From the NCBI RefSeq assembly GCF_015704895.1, contig NZ_JADQWB010000012.1:62001-126000 (forward strand): 64,000 bases of DNA, given 5' to 3'. Positions 54,718-64,000 of the stretch are shown here, in pieces (the first letter of the stretch is position 1; each line of letters opens with the position of its first letter). The notes under the pieces are model-generated. The model saw only the letters and a program-made list of their open reading frames with translations, had not been told where the DNA came from and did no database searches. The position numbers and the translations under genes were made by a program. Source of the DNA: Agrobacterium leguminum (GTDB lineage Bacteria > Pseudomonadota > Alphaproteobacteria > Rhizobiales > Rhizobiaceae).

Positions 54718-55812
54718 TCAGACCTCATTTTTTTTCAAGGAACCGATCCCGAGGGAACCGTTCGTGGCCATTTTGTCGGGAGCAGCGTTTTCGTCGTCCA
54801 ACGGATTTTCTGCAGGAGGTCCATCGACTGGAGCAGGGACGGGATCCGGCTCGACACTTTCGAGAAAAGTCGCCGACGGAACGAAGAAAAGGCTGCCGGT
54901 GATCGCCCGGCTGACGTCGAGCAGTCGGTCATAGTTGCCCGGCGGACGGCCGACGAACATGTTGACCAGCATCTGCTCCATGCGCCCCGGCGACTTGGCA
55001 TAGCCGATGAAATAGGTACCGAACTCGCCCTTGCCGACATCGCCGAACGGCATGTTGTCACGGACGATATCGAGTTCTTCGCCGTTTTCGACGATTGTCG
55101 TCAGCGCATTATGGGCAAAACTCGGCTTGACGCTGTCGTCGAGCTCAACATTGGTGAGCTTCTTGCGGCCGACAATGCCCTCCTGTACCTCGACCGGTAT
55201 CGCGTTCCATTTTTTCAAGTCGTGCAGATATTTCTGGACGATCACATAGCTACCGCCTGCAAAAGCCGCATCCTCGTCCCCGATGATCGTGACATCGATG
55301 GCGGCCTGGTCGACCGGGTTCTCTGTCCCGTCGACGAAACCGATCAGATCGCGATCATCGAAATAGTTAAACCCCTGAACCTGGTCTGCGGTCGCGACGG
55401 CGTCACCGAGCCGCGACATGATCTCCATTGCCAACTCGAAACAGAGATCCATGCGGGTGGCGCGAATATGAAAGAGGAGGTCTCCGGGTGTCGAAACCGC
55501 GTGATGCACCCCGCGGATTTCCTTGAAGGGGTGTAGGTCCTTCGGCCTCGGTCCGCCAAACAGACGGTCCCAGGCATCCGATCCAAAGCCCATGACGCAG
55601 GACAATCCCCCGTCCAGAGCGCGAAAGCCAACTGCGCGAAGCAACCCGCCGAGATCACCACAGAGCGAGCGGACAGCCGTTTCGCTCTCCCGGCCGGGAC
55701 TGATGGTGAGGACGAGAAAAATCGCAGCGCGTGTGAGCCGCGCCACAACAGGCTGTGCTAAGGGTTTCTGTTCAGGCGATGCCATGTCCAATCGTAAATC
55801 CTTTTGAATCAT
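54718..55812 (-). CDS. DyP-type heme peroxidase, encapsulin cargo
   Basis: 364 aa. Class-B DyP: distal loop IGFVDGTENP, proximal heme His in KPSFAHNALTTI, GEFGTYFIGYAKSPG and GSLFFVPSATFLE. After the enzyme (about 1-312) comes a Pro/Asp-rich linker and the terminal NGSLGIGSLKKNEV (351-364), the standard encapsulin loading peptide. It uses H2O2 to oxidise dyes or unknown physiological reductants inside the shell. Confidence 0.94.
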   Translation of the reverse strand: MIQKDLRLDMASPEQKPLAQPVVARLTRAAIFLVLTISPGRESETAVRSLCGDLGGLLRAVGFRALDGGLSCVMGFGSDAWDRLFGGPRPKDLHPFKEIRGVHHAVSTPGDLLFHIRATRMDLCFELAMEIMSRLGDAVATADQVQGFNYFDDRDLIGFVDGTENPVDQAAIDVTIIGDEDAAFAGGSYVIVQKYLHDLKKWNAIPVEVQEGIVGRKKLTNVELDDSVKPSFAHNALTTIVENGEELDIVRDNMPFGDVGKGEFGTYFIGYAKSPGRMEQMLVNMFVGRPPGNYDRLLDVSRAITGSLFFVPSATFLESVEPDPVPAPVDGPPAENPLDDENAAPDKMATNGSLGIGSLKKNEV

Positions 55813-55825
55813 CGACCCGCCAGGA

Positions 55826-56986
55826 TCAGGTCAGTTGGTAGGACCGTGCGCCGGTTCCGGCGAGGCCGCCGGCTTCGACGATCAGATAGTCCTCACGGAT
55901 AGGTTTTTTCTCGAAATAGTCCTGCAATATTTCAAGCGTTCCGGCCGCGTAACGTGCCTGGGCCGAGAGCGAAGTGCCTGCGATATGCGGTGTCATGCCG
56001 TTGTAGAACATGGTTCTCCACGGATGATCGGGCGGTGCGGGCTGTGGATACCAGACGTCGCCCGCATAACCTGCGATATGACCCGCCTCCACTGCGCGAA
56101 CGATTGCGTCCCTGTCTACGAGCTTCGCACGCGCGGTATTGATGATGTAGACGCCGCGTTTCATCTCAGCCAGCATCGCTTCATCGATGAGGTGCTCGGT
56201 GGAGGGGTAGAGCGGGACCTGCAGGTTGACGATGTCGACACTTTGCACGAGCGATTTGACATCAGGATGAAACGTCAGGTTCAACTCGGCCTCGATCTCC
56301 GTCGAAAGACGGTGTCTTTGCGTATAGTGGAGGCGCATATCGAAGGGCTTAAGTCTGCGAAGCACCGCAAGTCCGATACGACCCGCGCCGATCGTACCAA
56401 AGTCCATGCCTTCGACATCGTAGCTACGCGATACACAATCGGCGATGTTCCACCCACCGTCGACTGAAATCGCATGCGAGGGCAGATAATTGCGTACCAA
56501 TGCCAGCACCGTCATGACCACATGCTCTGCGACGCTGATGCAGTTTGAACCGGTGACTTCGGCGACTGTTATACCGGCTTCGGACGCAGCCTTCAGATCG
56601 ATATGGTCGGAACCGATGCCGGCAGTAATGGCAAGTTTCAGCTTTGACGCTTTCGCAATTCGCTCACGGGTGAGATAAGCTGGCCAGAACGGCTGGGAAA
56701 TAACGATATCGGCCTTTGGAAGCATTCTTTCGAATTCTGATTCCGGTCCGTCCTTGTCAGACGTGACGATGAGCTGATGGCCAAGCCCCTCGAGATAGTT
56801 GCGGAGCCCAAGCTCTCCTGAGACCGACCCCAACAGTTCACCAGGCGTGAAGCCAAGCGGGCCGGTCGGAGCCGGCATGGATCGGTCCGTCGGATAACTC
56901 GTCAATAGCGGCAGGCCCGTTCGCGCGTATTCCGGTGGGTATCCCGTTACCGGGTCAGGATAAAGCACACAGAGGACAGTCGCCAT
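55826..56986 (-). CDS. fdh: NAD-dependent formate dehydrogenase
   Basis: 386 aa from ATG 56986 (MATVLCVLYPDP). It oxidises formate to CO2 with NAD+. It closely follows the Pseudomonas sp. 101 enzyme: ISQPFWPAYLT, catalytic Asn in TGSNCISVAEH, GTIGAGRIGLAVLRRL (NAD loop), Arg in NTARAKLVDR, Gln in WYPQPAPPDHPW and His in MTPHIAGTSLSAQARY. It heads the operon fdh-DyP-encapsulin-ndh-FMN reductase-MDR, with gaps of 13, 2, 20 and 52 nt and one overlap. Confidence 0.94.
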   Translation of the reverse strand: MATVLCVLYPDPVTGYPPEYARTGLPLLTSYPTDRSMPAPTGPLGFTPGELLGSVSGELGLRNYLEGLGHQLIVTSDKDGPESEFERMLPKADIVISQPFWPAYLTRERIAKASKLKLAITAGIGSDHIDLKAASEAGITVAEVTGSNCISVAEHVVMTVLALVRNYLPSHAISVDGGWNIADCVSRSYDVEGMDFGTIGAGRIGLAVLRRLKPFDMRLHYTQRHRLSTEIEAELNLTFHPDVKSLVQSVDIVNLQVPLYPSTEHLIDEAMLAEMKRGVYIINTARAKLVDRDAIVRAVEAGHIAGYAGDVWYPQPAPPDHPWRTMFYNGMTPHIAGTSLSAQARYAAGTLEILQDYFEKKPIREDYLIVEAGGLAGTGARSYQLT

Positions 56987-57070
56987 CTCGTTGTCGCCTT
57001 TCATGAGTTCCAAACCAATTCTTAGTCGGAAGCGGGCTGTGGGGCATGATTTCCCATACGCCGAAGATCA

Positions 57071-57086
57071 AGCAAACATCATGCCA
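57071..57086 (-). promoter_or_regulatory. Sigma-54 promoter for the formate dehydrogenase-encapsulin operon
   Basis: Minus strand TGGCATGATGTTTGCT, a full match to TGGYAYR-N4-TTGCW. It lies 85 bp before the fdh start; the nearer palindrome is 52 bp upstream. Confidence 0.82.
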
Positions 57087-57138
57087 TGACAAATACTCTT
57101 TAATCACAACGACCTATAGGAATCCCGACCATGCCGCC

Positions 57139-57173
57139 GGGACATCTGTTCATGGCTATTGGACACTATGTCC
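57139..57173. promoter_or_regulatory. Tandem enhancer palindromes for the fdh operon
   Basis: 57161-57173 GGACActaTGTCC is perfect. The copy at 57139-57151 is GGGACatcTGTTC, weaker. Right half-sites are exactly 22 bp apart. The remaining part of 56987-57325 shows nothing else. Confidence 0.75.
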
Positions 57174-57325
57174 ATGAATTTTATCAAGCCTCAGACGACA
57201 TCATCCCAGAGCTTTCGTTCGGTAAGGCATCACGACGATTGCGAGGCCAACGCCCGTGTCGCCGGGCGCCGGGATCAACGATGTTTCAAATGCGGCGTGA
57301 CTGAAGCAGTCCGATGCTCCATCCC

Positions 57326-59929
<2,604 letters not shown>

Positions 59930-59978
59930 GGTCTATCACCCCTTACAACGGCGATTTCAATGATCGGAACAGGTGACG

Positions 59979-60509
59979 TCAGGTTGCGGCCGGCGTATCG
60001 GTGTGAGCCGAACCTGCCAGAGCCGGGGATGCTGCCAGCGCGTCGCGCAGTGCCTGTTCTTTCGAGTGATTTAGTGATGTTCTGAGGACCGTCCCGCCGG
60101 TTCCCTTGAGCTCATCGAGAACCTTGTCTGCGGTCATCTTGCGGATCAGTAGAAACAGTGCGGCGTTTTCAGGCTTCAGACTGGTCGCAAGTTCCTTCAT
60201 GAAACCATCATTGATGCCGTAGTCGCTCAATGCACCGCTTAGAGCGCCGGAGGCCGCACCGATGGAAGCTCCCAGTAGAGGCATCAGGAAAATCGATCCG
60301 ATCAGCAATCCCCAGAAGCCTCCGGACACGGCCGAGATCGCTGTCGTATTCATCAGTTGTACGAGCTTGACCCTACCATTACCCTGCTTGACCGCGATCA
60401 CCGCGTCGGAAAGCTCGATCAGGTACTCCTTCTGAAGGTTCAGAAGTTTCTCCCGTATGGCTTCCGCCTTGTCTTCGGTCGGGTAAACAATCACGATCAG
60501 ATCGGACAT
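59979..60509 (-). CDS. DUF1269-family membrane protein
   Basis: 176 aa from ATG 60509 (MSDLIVIVYPTEDKAEAIREKLLNLQKEY). A ferredoxin-like N-terminal region is followed by a glycine-rich hydrophobic hairpin (GGFWGLLIGSIFLMPLLGASIGAASGALSGALSDYG, about 68-103) and a helical C-terminus. DUF1269 proteins are common in stress clusters; mechanism unknown. First gene before clpB. Confidence 0.85.
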   Translation of the reverse strand: MSDLIVIVYPTEDKAEAIREKLLNLQKEYLIELSDAVIAVKQGNGRVKLVQLMNTTAISAVSGGFWGLLIGSIFLMPLLGASIGAASGALSGALSDYGINDGFMKELATSLKPENAALFLLIRKMTADKVLDELKGTGGTVLRTSLNHSKEQALRDALAASPALAGSAHTDTPAAT

Positions 60510-60555
60510 GAACGCGCTCCTTCGATGGGAAATACTCCGGGTTTGCGGAACGCTG

Positions 60556-60571
60556 TGCAACCTCTGTGCCA
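60556..60571 (-). promoter_or_regulatory. Sigma-54 promoter for DUF1269-clpB
   Basis: Minus strand TGGCACAGAGGTTGCA; matches TGGCACR-N4-TTGCW. It is 47 bp from the DUF1269 start. The nearer palindrome is 54 bp upstream. A sigma-54 rather than heat-shock promoter for clpB is unusual. Confidence 0.82.
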
Positions 60572-60625
60572 AACGAAATAAATTATCAAAATCAATATAT
60601 TGCGCGAGGCACTCGACGAAGTTTC

Positions 60626-60660
60626 GGACAATATGTCGGTACAGGGAAGACAAATAGTCC
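60626..60660. promoter_or_regulatory. Tandem enhancer palindromes for DUF1269-clpB
   Basis: GGACAataTGTCG (60626-60638) and AGACAaatAGTCC (60648-60660), centres 22 bp apart. Each has one or two mismatches to GGACA-N3-TGTCC. Confidence 0.7.
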
Positions 60661-60676
60661 TGTCGGTTAAGCCAAT

Positions 60677-61069
60677 TTAGCCCGTCGGCTGCCCGTACAG
60701 GATCTCTAGGGCCGCAATCGCGGTCAGGATATATCCGCCATTGGTGTCGATGTCCTCATCGGTGGAGAGATCGAACTTTTTCCAGGTGCCGTCGAGATAA
60801 CCTGCCTGCCGTTCCGCGATGATCTTGTTCGCGGTCTGTTTTATCGCATCGAATTGCGTCAGGTCGAAATTGAGACCTCGATTGTCGAGAAACAAACCAT
60901 GCTGATGCAGAAAATCCGCCATCGGCATGGAGGTTCCTGTCAGGTAGAAGAGCAGATCATTGGCATTCAGGGGCTGATCCCGTGACTGCGGAACCAGGCC
61001 CGATTCTTCAAGATTTTGTATAGCGGCTTGCATGTCTTTAGAAAGCTGCTCGATCGTTACTGCGGTCAT
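60677..61069 (-). CDS. Unknown 130-aa protein
   Basis: 130 aa from ATG 61069 with an AGGAGATAGCTAT leader. No signal peptide or TM; mostly helical: IEQLSKDMQAAIQNLEESG at the start and FDAIKQTANKIIAERQAGYLDGTWKKF later, with an acidic C-terminal DLSTDEDIDTNGGY. Family not recognised. It is co-directional with and 107 bp after the 138-aa gene; the two have very similar ribosome-binding sites and look like one unit. Confidence 0.7.
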   Translation of the reverse strand: MTAVTIEQLSKDMQAAIQNLEESGLVPQSRDQPLNANDLLFYLTGTSMPMADFLHQHGLFLDNRGLNFDLTQFDAIKQTANKIIAERQAGYLDGTWKKFDLSTDEDIDTNGGYILTAIAALEILYGQPTG

Positions 61070-61176
61070 ATAGCTATCTCCTGAGGCCGGTCGTGCAACG
61101 TTATTGAGGAGTAGACGGCACTGCGGTCGGAGCGGGGTCCAGCATCCCGCACGCGCCAATATGCGGCGTTCGTTCG

Positions 61177-61593
61177 CTAGCATATCCCGAGAAGGCCACC
61201 TTCAAATCGCTGGTCAGGTTTGATATCGAGAAATTCCGTTCCGGTGGCTACGCCAAACTCATTGGGTTCGGTCGCCAGCCGGATATTGAAAACCGATGAG
61301 TTATTCGCGCGAGCAAGTATTGCATTCCAACCGCCATTTGCGATGCACTCATCGTAGTTCGTGTCGCAAGTCTTGCCGGTCACTGGGATCTTGAACCATT
61401 TGCCGTAGACGTCTCTATTTTCCGCGACTGATGCATATACATATTTGATATCGGTGATGTTTACGATGCCTAGGGTCCAGATGTTCGCCGGATCGTGGAC
61501 ATTCCCCAAGGCATCGAAGGAAGGATCAATATTATTCTCATGAATTTCGAAATCGGAATAAGCATCTTTGGTTTGTAGCCGTTGCAGGTTCAT
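61177..61593 (-). CDS. Unknown 138-aa protein
   Basis: 138 aa from ATG 61593 (MNLQRLQTKDAYSDF), chosen for the GAGGAGATAGCG site; the frame extends 10 codons further without one. No signal or TM. It is beta-rich, with WTLGIVNITDIKYVYASVAE and Cys at CDTNYDEC and the C-terminus (GLLGIC). Family not recognised. Under the sigma-54 promoter at 61833-61848. Confidence 0.65.
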   Translation of the reverse strand: MNLQRLQTKDAYSDFEIHENNIDPSFDALGNVHDPANIWTLGIVNITDIKYVYASVAENRDVYGKWFKIPVTGKTCDTNYDECIANGGWNAILARANNSSVFNIRLATEPNEFGVATGTEFLDIKPDQRFEGGLLGIC

Positions 61594-61726
61594 CGCTATC
61601 TCCTCGTCCATCTGGTCGCTCATTCGGGCCGTTTGTATTTTTGCAGAGCCCTTCGATTGTCGGGTCGATCGCCTCCCGGCCGGAACACCGCGCGGCGCGA
61701 TACTCGCCGGTATTGATGTTCCGCAT
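61538..61726 (-). CDS. Possible 62-aa leader gene overlapping the 138-aa gene
   Basis: The frame from ATG 61726 (MRNINTGEYRAARCSGREA) is open for 62 codons and would be first on the transcript from the sigma-54 promoter, filling an otherwise long leader. It overlaps the next start by 56 nt and has only a weak site (AGAAG). It may be non-coding. Confidence 0.25.
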   Translation of the reverse strand: MRNINTGEYRAARCSGREAIDPTIEGLCKNTNGPNERPDGRGDSDEPATATNQRCLFRFRNS

Positions 61727-61832
61727 CGCTCGCACTTCTGTTGACAGCCTTAGCGAGTGCACGCGTACCCCTGCCTTTCGACAGTACGCTTGGCTTTGTT
61801 CGAAGTGCGCCGGTCTACGATGAAATCTCCGA

Positions 61833-61848
61833 AGCAATGATCATGCCA
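61833..61848 (-). promoter_or_regulatory. Sigma-54 promoter for the 138/130-aa unknown genes
   Basis: Minus strand TGGCATGATCATTGCT; matches TGGYAYR-N4-TTGCW. The nearer palindrome is 51 bp upstream. The predicted leader to 61593 is long, over 200 nt. Confidence 0.78.
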
Positions 61849-61899
61849 ATTAGAATATAAAATAATATCAATGTGTTGACTTTAACTTCAACGCCACCA

Positions 61900-61935
61900 A
61901 GTCAACTTGTCCGCGTTTGATTGGACAAGTTGTCG
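61900..61935. promoter_or_regulatory. Tandem enhancer palindromes for the 138/130-aa genes
   Basis: AGTCAactTGTCC (61900-61912) and GGACAagtTGTCG (61923-61935), centres 23 bp apart. Confidence 0.65.
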
Positions 61936-62292
61936 AGCGCGACCGAAAACCGATCCCGATCGCTTAGCTGCAATTCAAACTCTTGAGTTCAATATGTTGA
62001 CGTCGTCGTCACAACGATACGCTGGGGCTGGTGCCCGATAATGTCCGGAAAGGATCTGTCATAACGGATAGAGCTTCCGAATAAATGGAAGAACTGGCCC
62101 AGCCGATGTGCCGGTGCCTGCAAGGTCCAGTCGCCGGCGTGGAGAGTATCTTGGCTTCCGAAATCAGACCCGGCTGGAAGATGCTGGTGCGCCAGCCAGC
62201 ATAGGGCGCATAAAGACGGAATGCTCAAACTGCTTTCCTGTATTAAGCGTAGCCAGCGGATATGGTCCTCACCCAAAAGGTTCCCAGCAAGA
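61936..62292. other. Intergenic region between two divergent enhancer pairs
   Basis: About 360 bp. A 152-codon frame exists on the minus strand (61989-62447), but its start lies across the SOD enhancer and promoter region, it has no internal Met and no ribosome-binding site. Its C-terminal half looks more protein-like than the rest, so it may be a decayed gene. Nothing else seen. Confidence 0.35.
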
Positions 62293-62328
62293 TGACAATC
62301 TGTCCGAAGGGTGTTCGCCAATTTGTCG
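62293..62328. promoter_or_regulatory. Tandem enhancer palindromes for sod
   Basis: TGACAatcTGTCC (62293-62305) and CGCCAattTGTCG (62316-62328), centres 23 bp apart. The right halves are well kept. Confidence 0.65.
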
Positions 62329-62380
62329 CGACTCCCGATGAACAACGATGCAAATACCTGATATTTAATACGAACATACT

Positions 62381-62396
62381 TGGCACGCGTATTGCT
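62381..62396 (+). promoter_or_regulatory. Sigma-54 promoter for superoxide dismutase
   Basis: TGGCACGCGTATTGCT, exact consensus TGGCACG-N4-TTGCW. The nearer palindrome ends 52 bp upstream; the sod ATG is about 136 bp downstream. Confidence 0.85.
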
Positions 62397-62532
62397 TCCC
62401 CTTTTTCGATCACAGTGAGATGCGTTGATGTTGGCGCGGGCTTCCATTGTGATGGGTCGTTCCAGATTTGTCCCCGCACCGGTGACCTGACCGTCGTCGC
62501 TGCCGCCTTTCTTCAGTCGACAGGAGATTTCG

Positions 62533-63129
62533 ATGGCATTTTCCCTTCCAGACCTGCCCTACCCCCATGATGCCCTGGCGCCGCACATGTCCAGAGAGAC
62601 ACTCGAATATCATCATGACAAACATCACGCCGCCTATGTGAATGCGCTTAATTCACTGATCAAAGGGACGGAGTGGGAAGGTCTCGGCCTCGAAGAGGTG
62701 GTGACCGGATCGTTCGGCAAGAACGTGCCTCTTTTCAACAATGCCAGTCAGGACCTCAACCACACCTATTTCTGGAGGTGGATGACACCAAAGGGCGGCG
62801 GTCCGATTCCGGGGCGGCTGGAGAAGCAGATTATAAGTGATTTCGGCTCGGTCGAGAAATTGACGGCAGACTTTGTGGCGGCGGGCGTCGGCCAGTTTGG
62901 ATCCGGCTGGTGCTGGCTTGCCGTTGAAAACGGGAAGCTCGCCGTTACCAAATCGCCGAATGGTGAGAGCCCACTCGTGCATGGTGCCGTGCCGATCCTC
63001 GGCTGCGATGTCTGGGAGCACTCCTATTACATCGATTACCGCAATCGTCGGCCTGATTACCTGAAGGCCTTCCTGGAGCACCTCGTGAACTGGGAATATG
63101 TCGACGATCTATTCGATAAGGCAACGTGA
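62533..63129 (+). CDS. sodB: Fe/Mn superoxide dismutase
   Basis: 198 aa. Metal ligands visible: His27 (LEYHHDKHH), His in LNHTYFW (about residue 77), Asp and His in DVWEHSYYIDY. It dismutates superoxide to H2O2, which the encapsulated DyP peroxidase could then use. Whether Fe or Mn is bound is not decided. It is probably an island copy besides a housekeeping SOD. Confidence 0.93.
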   Translation: MAFSLPDLPYPHDALAPHMSRETLEYHHDKHHAAYVNALNSLIKGTEWEGLGLEEVVTGSFGKNVPLFNNASQDLNHTYFWRWMTPKGGGPIPGRLEKQIISDFGSVEKLTADFVAAGVGQFGSGWCWLAVENGKLAVTKSPNGESPLVHGAVPILGCDVWEHSYYIDYRNRRPDYLKAFLEHLVNWEYVDDLFDKAT

Positions 63130-63295
63130 CGAATACCGATGCCGGTCTGGCATAAATGAATGGCCTGGAAACGGTCTTCGGCTTTCTATGGCGGCGCACG
63201 GCATCTGGTGGAATTGTCCTGAATTTGATCCGGCATACCGGAGATTCAGAGGGACGCTGAAGCATCTAACCTGTCTATAGCAAAGGAGATCTGAA

Positions 63296-63550
63296 ATGAG
63301 CGACAAGATCAAGGAAGGCATGGAAATCATCGGCGCCGACGGCGTGCATGTCGGCACAGTCGACCGGGTGGAAGGAAACCGTATCAAGCTGAGCAAGAGC
63401 GACAGTTTTGGACATCACAAGGGACATCATCACTATATCGAGCTCGGGTTCGTGGCCGGCGTCGAGGGTGACAAAATTCGTCTTTCCGCGAATGCAGACA
63501 TCGCCGTGACCCTGGAAGAAGAGCCCTCGGGCCGACCGGTCCCACTGTGA
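63296..63550 (+). CDS. DUF2171-family small protein (PRC-barrel-like)
   Basis: 84 aa with an AAGGAGAT site. Beta-barrel pattern: EGMEIIGADGVHVGTVDRVEGNRIKLSKSD, then a His-rich loop GHHKGHHHYIELG that may bind metal. DUF2171 proteins occur in stress clusters; mechanism unknown. It lies 166 bp after sod on the same strand; a single TGTCC half-site is in that gap but no clear promoter element. Confidence 0.85.
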   Translation: MSDKIKEGMEIIGADGVHVGTVDRVEGNRIKLSKSDSFGHHKGHHHYIELGFVAGVEGDKIRLSANADIAVTLEEEPSGRPVPL

Positions 63551-63572
63551 GCAACCGGCGTGGTGAAGCTTG

Positions 63573-63965
63573 ATGTATGATGCAGGTCTTCTCATTGCTC
63601 GATTGTTTCTGGGCGTTCCTTTCATCGTGTGGGGCGTACTGAAGCTCCGCGGCGATGAAGCCAAACTGGTGCCAGGACTCCGGGCGCTGAGATTGTCCGA
63701 CCCGTCGTTTTTCGCCTATTTGATTGGAGTGTGTGAACTTGTCGGCGGCGTTGCCGTCGTCATAGGCTATCCGGTGCATACTGCCGGCGTGCTGTTGGGT
63801 CTATGGTGCCTCGCGACGGGCTATGACGCACACAGGGGAAACATGACCGAGCTTTTGAAGAACGTGACCATGGCAGGAGGATTTTTTGCCCTGGCCGCAA
63901 CTGGTCCGGGCGGGTTTTCCATTTTTGGCGGCGCTCCCACGGGCGTGTTCGCCTATCTGCCTTAG
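63573..63965 (+). CDS. DoxX-family membrane protein
   Basis: 130 aa from ATG 63573 (the TTG before it is in frame). Four TM helices: GLLIARLFLGVPFIVWGVLKL, FFAYLIGVCELVGGVAVVIG, TAGVLLGLWCLATGY and VTMAGGFFALAATG. DoxX relatives work in thiosulfate/redox and oxidative-stress complexes. 22 nt after DUF2171, probably the same transcript. Confidence 0.83.
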   Translation: MYDAGLLIARLFLGVPFIVWGVLKLRGDEAKLVPGLRALRLSDPSFFAYLIGVCELVGGVAVVIGYPVHTAGVLLGLWCLATGYDAHRGNMTELLKNVTMAGGFFALAATGPGGFSIFGGAPTGVFAYLP

Positions 63966-64000
63966 GCCGCAGCGAAAGCGTTCGGACAGGCGAAAAGGAA

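Noticed and set aside
61989-62447. 152-codon minus-strand ORF
   Set aside because: Covers the sod enhancer and promoter, has no internal Met or ribosome-binding site; at most a decayed gene.
63207-63219. Ninth enhancer site upstream of the DUF2171 gene
   Set aside because: Only one half-site (TGTCC) with no partner at 22 bp and no -24/-12 element.

Overview
The window looks like part of the circular chromosome of an Agrobacterium (A. tumefaciens complex, Rhizobiaceae). The left end carries lpiA/mprF, acvB and telA in the order I recall from strain C58. TelA is the protelomerase that makes the hairpin ends of the linear second chromosome, so this genome very probably contains a linear replicon. 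No rRNA, complete tRNA, transposase or CRISPR array was seen.

Layout. (1) 1-4.2 kb: membrane-lipid aminoacylation (lpiA, acvB) and telA. (2) 4.2-11.6 kb: a complete gamma-resorcylate/resorcinol catabolic cluster in the order graK-E-B-C-F-A-D, with graR divergent. Palindromes suggest a GraR-type repressor acts at two promoters, one for graD onward and one private to graK. (3) 11.6-15.5 kb: a peroxide/iron group (PNPOx-like, TPR-like, AhpC, Irr-like Fur protein), a lipoprotein and an Omp25-type porin. (4) 15.8-31.8 kb: two two-component systems, a TetR-controlled TMADH-like flavoprotein, an FbpABC-type ABC transporter with a second binding protein next to a sensor kinase, and the dgdA/dgdR pair. 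(5) 32.0-38.3 kb: a periplasmic thiol-redox module (L,D-transpeptidase lipoprotein, OmpR-type two-component system, DsbD, Tat-type DsbA-like protein, DsbG). Both outward promoters carry a CTTAAG-N5-CTTAAR box 52-53 bp before the start codon.

(6) 38.45 kb to beyond the right edge: an accessory stress/respiration island. It begins at a fragment matching a tRNA-Met 3' end followed by a terminator, which looks like the distal attachment scar of an integrated element. It encodes cardiolipin synthase, CsbD, MoaA, an FdhF/YdeP molybdoenzyme, a CioAB-type bd oxidase with its small subunit, a bestrophin, MarC, an operon of NAD-formate dehydrogenase, DyP peroxidase, encapsulin, NDH-2, FMN reductase and quinone reductase, then a DUF1269 protein, ClpB, Fe/Mn-SOD, DUF2171, DoxX and several unknown proteins.

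The most striking signal is regulatory. Seven promoters in 23 kb of the island have a near-perfect sigma-54 -24/-12 element (TGGYAYR-N4-TTGCW), and an eighth fits equally well. Each is preceded by two copies of a palindrome, GGACA-N3-TGTCC, whose centres are 22-23 bp apart. In seven of the eight the nearer copy ends 52-55 bp before the -24 element, and in the eighth 64 bp. This looks like one sigma-54 regulon under a single enhancer-binding protein that is not encoded in the window. It would switch on formate oxidation, Moco synthesis, an encapsulated peroxidase, SOD and chaperones together.
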